From assembly GCF_000315055.1 (NCBI RefSeq), contig NZ_BAER01000066.1, positions 1 to 41,555 on the forward strand: a DNA stretch of 41,555 bases. The letters run 5' to 3'. This document shows, piece by piece, positions 37,710-41,555 of the stretch. Positions within the stretch are counted from its first letter, which is position 1, and each line of letters begins with the position of its first letter. The stretch is from Paraglaciecola polaris LMG 21857 (GTDB lineage: Bacteria; Pseudomonadota; Gammaproteobacteria; Enterobacterales; Alteromonadaceae). A model generated the notes under the pieces. The model did no database searches. It was not told the origin of the DNA and was given only the letters and a program-made list of their open reading frames with translations. The translations under genes and the position numbers were made by a program.

Positions 37710-39356
37710 TTAACGTCTGACGCTATGGTGTTGATTGATGGCTTCAACATATTGCGCTTGTTTGAGCTTTTGTTGGGCGCTGAGCTCAGCTGTTTTTAAC
37801 AGCGCTTTACAGTGTTTCAGCCCACTTTGCTGTTCTTCATTCAAGCCCTCGTCTTGGGCTAGCCTAGCAAGCACTTTGAGTAAACTTAACCCGATATTAG
37901 GATTTTTGGGCGCCAATTGTAATGCCTGAGTGAGCATTTTATATGCAGGGGCGTAACGCTTGTTTTTATAATGTACCGAGGCCATTTCTGCCAGTTCTTT
38001 TGGCGAATGATGGATTTCACTACGTTCATGGTGTTCTTGGTCTATGTATTCGGCCATGACTTGACTGGTAAATCTGTTATCACCGATTTGTTCTTTCATG
38101 CGCTCCAATATAGAGACCGCTTGTTCCCGTTGACCAACTTCATGTAACGCTTTGACTTTGTCTAAGTTGTCTTCAATGGAATGCCAGCTGTTTACTTGAG
38201 ATTGATTTTGCATCAACTCTTCTGCTTGTTTTTTATTGTCTTGCAGCGATAACAAGCGGGCTCGAATGACGGTCAATTGACTGTTAAAGTCACTGACAGA
38301 GGCGTATTCTTGCTCAACTATAGCCAGCTTTCGCTCTATTTCCGCCAGTAAGTTTTTGGACTGGGTGGCAGATACCGTCGCCGCGAGATCTATCCCTGCT
38401 CGAATAACATTTAGCGCTAATTCAGGGCGATCATGGATAGAATTTTTAGCATATTTAGCCATACTCTGGGTCGCCAGATATTGTCCCATTGGATCATGAT
38501 TGAGGCGGGCCAGGTCCCATGCTTTTCGGTGGCGTTCAATGTTGCGCGGTGCGAGTTTGCTGGCTTCTTTTATTAATGCGTAACCCTTCTCGTAGTCTTC
38601 CTTTTCAATATAAAATTCAGTTAGCGTGTCATAGGTCGCAAAGCGGGTGTCGTCACGTTCAAGCAGTCCATCTGCAAGGGTTTGTGCTTGTTTCGTCTTA
38701 CCTTGTTTTAGTAGCGTTCTGACCAGGCCCACTGCTACCCAGCCATAATCGTATTGGGAGAGTAATTGGCGGTAAAATGTTTCTGCATCAGCGTATTCTT
38801 GCAGATTGAACAAACACCGGCCGATCATGCGATTAATTTGCGGGCGATATTGAACGAGTGATTCGTCTTCCAGTTGGCGCTGAGCAAGATATATTGCACT
38901 GGGATACTCTTCTTGATCAAAGCAATAATTGAGGCGATAGAGCTTATTTTTGATCTTCAAAATATGATTAATGCGCTGAATAACACGGGAGTTATCTAAG
39001 GGTTTTACCCAAAAATCATCTGGTTGTAGCTCGATAACACAATTGACTAGCTCGGCTGAAGTATCTGCACTGAGGAAAATGACACTGGTGGTTTTGGCAA
39101 TAAAGCCTTTAAAACGCATTTCTTCAAGTAGATTAAACCCATCTTTATCACTGCGAACATCGAAAGCGACCAGAATAATATCGAAACTAATATGCTCACA
39201 TAGACGCAGAGCGTAAAAGGCGTTTTGCGCACATCGAACATATTCGATGCCCAGTTGCATAAAGGCAGACTTAATCGTGTCTTGTACTAATGATTGGCCA
39301 TCAATAACTAATACGTTCAGTTCATTAATAGGTGGCTGAGGGGGTATCTTAATCAC
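37710..39356 (-). CDS. TPR protein with a degenerate response-regulator receiver domain
   Basis: From GTG 39356 (548 residues) the start is MIKIPPQPPINELNVLVIDGQ, with GGAT upstream; a TTG at 39434 would add 26 residues across likely promoter DNA. The receiver domain covers about 13-130. It keeps FLSAD and WVKPLD, but the acidic pair reads ID-G, and the phosphoacceptor strand reads IILVAFDVRSDKDG, where homologues have Asp in place of the Ala. The rest (about 140-548) is helical TPR-like repeats (EYADAETFYRQLL, KYAPAYKMLTQALQLAPKNPN), suited to protein binding. It lies downstream of a diguanylate cyclase gene on the same strand. A scaffold or adaptor role is inference. Confidence 0.82.
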   Translation of the reverse strand: MIKIPPQPPINELNVLVIDGQSLVQDTIKSAFMQLGIEYVRCAQNAFYALRLCEHISFDIILVAFDVRSDKDGFNLLEEMRFKGFIAKTTSVIFLSADTSAELVNCVIELQPDDFWVKPLDNSRVIQRINHILKIKNKLYRLNYCFDQEEYPSAIYLAQRQLEDESLVQYRPQINRMIGRCLFNLQEYADAETFYRQLLSQYDYGWVAVGLVRTLLKQGKTKQAQTLADGLLERDDTRFATYDTLTEFYIEKEDYEKGYALIKEASKLAPRNIERHRKAWDLARLNHDPMGQYLATQSMAKYAKNSIHDRPELALNVIRAGIDLAATVSATQSKNLLAEIERKLAIVEQEYASVSDFNSQLTVIRARLLSLQDNKKQAEELMQNQSQVNSWHSIEDNLDKVKALHEVGQREQAVSILERMKEQIGDNRFTSQVMAEYIDQEHHERSEIHHSPKELAEMASVHYKNKRYAPAYKMLTQALQLAPKNPNIGLSLLKVLARLAQDEGLNEEQQSGLKHCKALLKTAELSAQQKLKQAQYVEAINQHHSVRR

Positions 39357-39451
39357 ACTTAATCCATCTACTCGTGTACGTACGCAGTTTTTTATTATGA
39401 CCACAACGTTATAATGAACTATGGACAAGCTCAATCATTATTCGACTATAG

Positions 39452-39492
39452 ATGAATATTCATAAAGTGAACTTGTGTCCTTTGTACACAAG
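39452..39492. repeat. palindrome and inverted repeat between the GGDEF and TPR genes
   Basis: ATGAATATTCAT (39452-39463) is a perfect palindrome, and CTTGTGT (39472-39478) with ACACAAG (39486-39492) is a 7-bp inverted repeat with a 7-base spacer. On the minus strand the inverted repeat follows the diguanylate cyclase gene, without a T-run, and both precede the TPR gene. They may be a weak terminator and an operator. Confidence 0.4.
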
Positions 39493-39534
39493 GCTTTTAA
39501 TCAGAATGGGTTAGTTAGTGCAGGGGCTGGTAGC

Positions 39535-40398
39535 TTATTTTTTATTGCGATACATAGCTGCATCTGCACGCATGAAAAGGCTATGCTCTGTGTCATCAAC
39601 TTGGTAAATGGCACTGCCAATGCTGCAACTAATATTATGCGGCGCTAATAAACTGTGGTTTGTGAATGCGTGTTGGATACGCTGAGTAATTTGCTGACAG
39701 GACTCGATACAAGTGTCGGTTAATAAACAACAGAACTCGTCACCACCAAATCGAAAGGCAAAGTCTGTGTCGCGCAAACAACTTGAAATTGTCTCAGCAC
39801 AGGCAACGAGTATCTTGTCACCTTGAGTGTGACCAAACTGGTCATTTACCTGTTTAAATTTATCTAGGTCAATAACGAGCAGGGCAAATTGACTCGGTTG
39901 GCGCTTGGCATGACTAAATAAGCGATGCATAGTGTCGTTAAAACTGCGGCGATTACCCAAAGCGGTCAGATTATCCCGGGTGGCGACTAGTTTTATGCGC
40001 TCGTATTCGAGGCCATTTTTTAACGGGTTTTTGAACAGCATGTGTAGCTGTTGCAAAATTTGCCATTCACGTACGATCAAGGTACGGGTAAATGCATAGT
40101 GATGCATGGCGATTTGATCATCGTCTTGGCGCACAGCTAGGTGTTTGCTGTGTTTACTCGTGCTCAAGTCGCCATAGTGAAAGTCACTGTGATTACACTG
40201 GATTTTTAAGCCACACAGGGGTAACGTATTTTGTAGTTGCTCGAAAAATAGCGCTCCAAGAACGGTTAGATCGATCGTGGTTAACCATTTTTGAAAGAAC
40301 GTACTGAGCTCATGTTGATTTAATACGGGGGCATAATGGCCCGGATTAAACACATTTTCACCGACATGCTGTTCATAAAGTTGATTAAGTTGTTCCAC
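39535..40398 (-). CDS. GGDEF-domain diguanylate cyclase
   Basis: The C-terminal half (about 135-287) is a GGDEF domain that makes cyclic di-GMP from two GTP. It has DNLTALGNRRSFND, the metal-binding IDLDKFKQVNDQFGH, and the signature FGGDEF (GGDEF at 218-222). RDTD at 209-212, five residues upstream, is a complete RxxD inhibitory site. The first 135 residues are soluble, without membrane segments, and I do not recognise their fold; they probably sense or dimerise. There are two adjacent GTG codons; 40398 is better spaced from AGGAG than 40401. The domain ends abruptly at AMYRNKK. It is transcribed divergently from the antiporter gene, with a 30-bp dyad between them. Confidence 0.9.
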   Translation of the reverse strand: MEQLNQLYEQHVGENVFNPGHYAPVLNQHELSTFFQKWLTTIDLTVLGALFFEQLQNTLPLCGLKIQCNHSDFHYGDLSTSKHSKHLAVRQDDDQIAMHHYAFTRTLIVREWQILQQLHMLFKNPLKNGLEYERIKLVATRDNLTALGNRRSFNDTMHRLFSHAKRQPSQFALLVIDLDKFKQVNDQFGHTQGDKILVACAETISSCLRDTDFAFRFGGDEFCCLLTDTCIESCQQITQRIQHAFTNHSLLAPHNISCSIGSAIYQVDDTEHSLFMRADAAMYRNKK

Positions 40399-40450
40399 CA
40401 CTTACTCCTGCCAAAAAATTGGCGAACTTGCTAGAAATAGCGCACTGATT

Positions 40451-40480
40451 ACGAATACCCCTTAATTAAGCAGTATTCGT
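40451..40480. promoter_or_regulatory. 30-bp nested dyad, possible operator between dgc and antiporter genes
   Basis: ACGAATAC (40451-40458) and GTATTCGT (40473-40480) are perfect inverted arms. The centre CTTAATTAAG (40461-40470) is itself a perfect palindrome with the same axis at 40465.5. Only two base pairs on each side of the core break the symmetry. It lies in the middle of the 127-bp divergent promoter region, so a dimeric or tetrameric regulator could control both genes. Confidence 0.5.
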
Positions 40481-40525
40481 GCCTTAAAACGGAATTGAGT
40501 CAGATAACAGGCGGTAACCCTTGTA

Positions 40526-41555
40526 ATGCATGGGATTTTTGCAAATATATTAATATTGATGGCGGTGGCTGTCGCCAGCGTATGGTTGTTTAAACGCATA
40601 AATTTGCCGCCTATTTTGGCCTATTTATACTGCGGCATCCTTGCCGGTCCTGATTTACTTGCCTTATTTGAACACCCTGAAGACATGCAAACCTTTGCTG
40701 AACTAGGCGTGGTGTTTCTGCTTTTCTCCTTAGGGCTGGAGTTCTCGTTACCCAAAATGATCGCCATGCGCCAGATGGTATTCGGCGTGGGGTTAGGGCA
40801 AATGTTGCTCACCACAGTGGCGTTTATGGGAATAAGCCTAATGTTGGGGCTAGCATTGCCGGCGGCCATTATTGTCGGCAGCATAGTGGCGCTGTCATCT
40901 ACTGCTATCGTGATTAAGCAAACCAATGATATGGGGATTTTAAACACCTCTCGCGCGCAAATGGCGGTCAGTATTTTGTTGTTTCAAGATCTTGCGGTCG
41001 TGCCCTTGCTGATTGTGGTTCCGTTGTTGGCTGTGGACGGTGGGCAAAGCTTAAGTATGGCGATTGCGCTGGCCATTGTAAAAGGTGTTGCTGTGGTGAT
41101 TATTCTTATGTCTGTGGGCAAATGGATACTGCCGCGAGTCTTTACCGAGGTCGCGCAAACCCGTACCGATGAATTGTTCGTACTAACCACCATCTTAGTG
41201 GCTTTAATGGCGGCAGGCCTGACCTATTCCTTTGGATTATCAATGGCATTAGGGGCCTTTTTAGCCGGCATGATGCTGGGTGAAAGCCAGTATAAATATC
41301 AGCTCGAAGCGGATATCAGGCCGTTTCGGGATATTTTGATGGGACTGTTTTTTATAACCATCGGCATGCGGCTCAATCTTTCAGACTTAGTGGCTCAGTG
41401 GCATTGGGCATTGCTTGGATTGGTGGGCATGTTGCTCATTAAAATTATTATTATTCGGCTCGCAGGCGGTTTATTCGGGGTGCCAAAAGAAGATGCGTGG
41501 GCTGCGGGATTTAAATTATGTCAAATGGGCGAGTTTAGCTTTGTTATCGCGGCGC
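40526..41555 (+). CDS. CPA2 family monovalent cation:proton antiporter, 3' end cut by window edge
   Basis: The frame from ATG 40526 (MHGIFANILILMAVAVASVW) is open to the window end, giving 343 residues without a stop. The protein is strongly hydrophobic, with about ten membrane segments visible. It resembles the KefB/KefC/YbaL group: INLPPILAYLYCGILAGPDL, ELGVVFLLFSLGLEFSLPKM, GSIVALSSTAIVIKQTND, FQDLAVVPLLIV, LSMALGAFLAGMMLGES and FRDILMGLFFITIGM. These proteins exchange K+ or Na+ for protons at the inner membrane. Whether a C-terminal RCK/TrkA-N domain follows cannot be seen. It is transcribed divergently from the diguanylate cyclase gene. Confidence 0.9.
   Translation, partial: MHGIFANILILMAVAVASVWLFKRINLPPILAYLYCGILAGPDLLALFEHPEDMQTFAELGVVFLLFSLGLEFSLPKMIAMRQMVFGVGLGQMLLTTVAFMGISLMLGLALPAAIIVGSIVALSSTAIVIKQTNDMGILNTSRAQMAVSILLFQDLAVVPLLIVVPLLAVDGGQSLSMAIALAIVKGVAVVIILMSVGKWILPRVFTEVAQTRTDELFVLTTILVALMAAGLTYSFGLSMALGAFLAGMMLGESQYKYQLEADIRPFRDILMGLFFITIGMRLNLSDLVAQWHWALLGLVGMLLIKIIIIRLAGGLFGVPKEDAWAAGFKLCQMGEFSFVIAA

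Noticed and set aside
39357-39434. 26-residue extension of the TPR/receiver protein from TTG 39434
   Set aside because: No ribosome binding site precedes it, the residues lack similarity to receiver domains, and TATAAC-like promoter DNA lies within it. It remains possible.
35875-41555. Genomic island or prophage at the right end
   Set aside because: There are no integrase, transposase, tRNA or attachment repeats, and base composition by eye resembles the core genes.

Overview
The window looks like a piece of chromosome from a marine gammaproteobacterium of the order Alteromonadales (Paraglaciecola/Glaciecola/Alteromonas type). This rests on protein similarity as I recognise it, on the gammaproteobacterial gene orders trmJ-cysE-iscRSUA-hscBA-fdx and rpsB-tsf-pyrH-frr-uppS-cdsA-ispC-rseP-bamA-skp-lpxD-fabZ-lpxA-lpxB-rnhB-dnaE-accA-tilS, and on moderate GC. 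I see no insertion sequence, phage gene, tRNA, rRNA or CRISPR array. The window is mainly core genome; the accessory interest lies in a few lipid and signalling genes and in the regulatory DNA.

Layout. (1) 1-2240: the 3' end of an unrecognised gene, then trmJ and an isc-linked cysE. (2) 2273-7876: the iron-sulfur cluster assembly operon iscR-iscS-iscU-iscA-hscB-hscA-fdx, preceded by three tandem 25-bp IscR-type boxes, with an internal hairpin between iscS and iscU, an internal terminator-like hairpin between iscA and hscB, and a strong terminator after fdx. CysE makes the cysteine precursor, IscS takes sulfur from cysteine, IscU is the scaffold, HscB/HscA release the cluster, and IscR senses the outcome. 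No iscX follows fdx. (3) 7913-8319: yebG behind a near-consensus LexA box. (4) 8365-14750, minus strand: an OlsF-like two-domain acyltransferase, an LpxH-like metallophosphoesterase, glnD and map. (5) 14751-35791, plus strand: the divergent map/rpsB region with a clear rpsB promoter and long leader, then rpsB, tsf, pyrH, frr, and the envelope cluster: undecaprenyl diphosphate (uppS), CDP-diacylglycerol (cdsA), isoprenoids (ispC), sigma-E signalling (rseP), outer-membrane protein assembly (bamA, skp) and lipid A (lpxD, fabZ, lpxA, lpxB), followed by rnhB, dnaE, accA and tilS. Many of these genes are separated by 0-20 bp or overlap. (6) 35875-41555: a class 3 lipase-like gene, a LysR regulator, a TPR protein with a degenerate receiver domain, a GGDEF diguanylate cyclase, and divergently the 5' part of a CPA2 antiporter cut by the window edge.

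The points most worth a second look are the triple IscR boxes, a 30-bp nested dyad between the diguanylate cyclase and antiporter genes, the receiver domain that seems to have Ala at the phosphoacceptor position, the OlsF-like gene beside an LpxH-like gene, and the run of non-ATG starts from skp to lpxA. I found no clear evidence of a wholly new multi-gene system.
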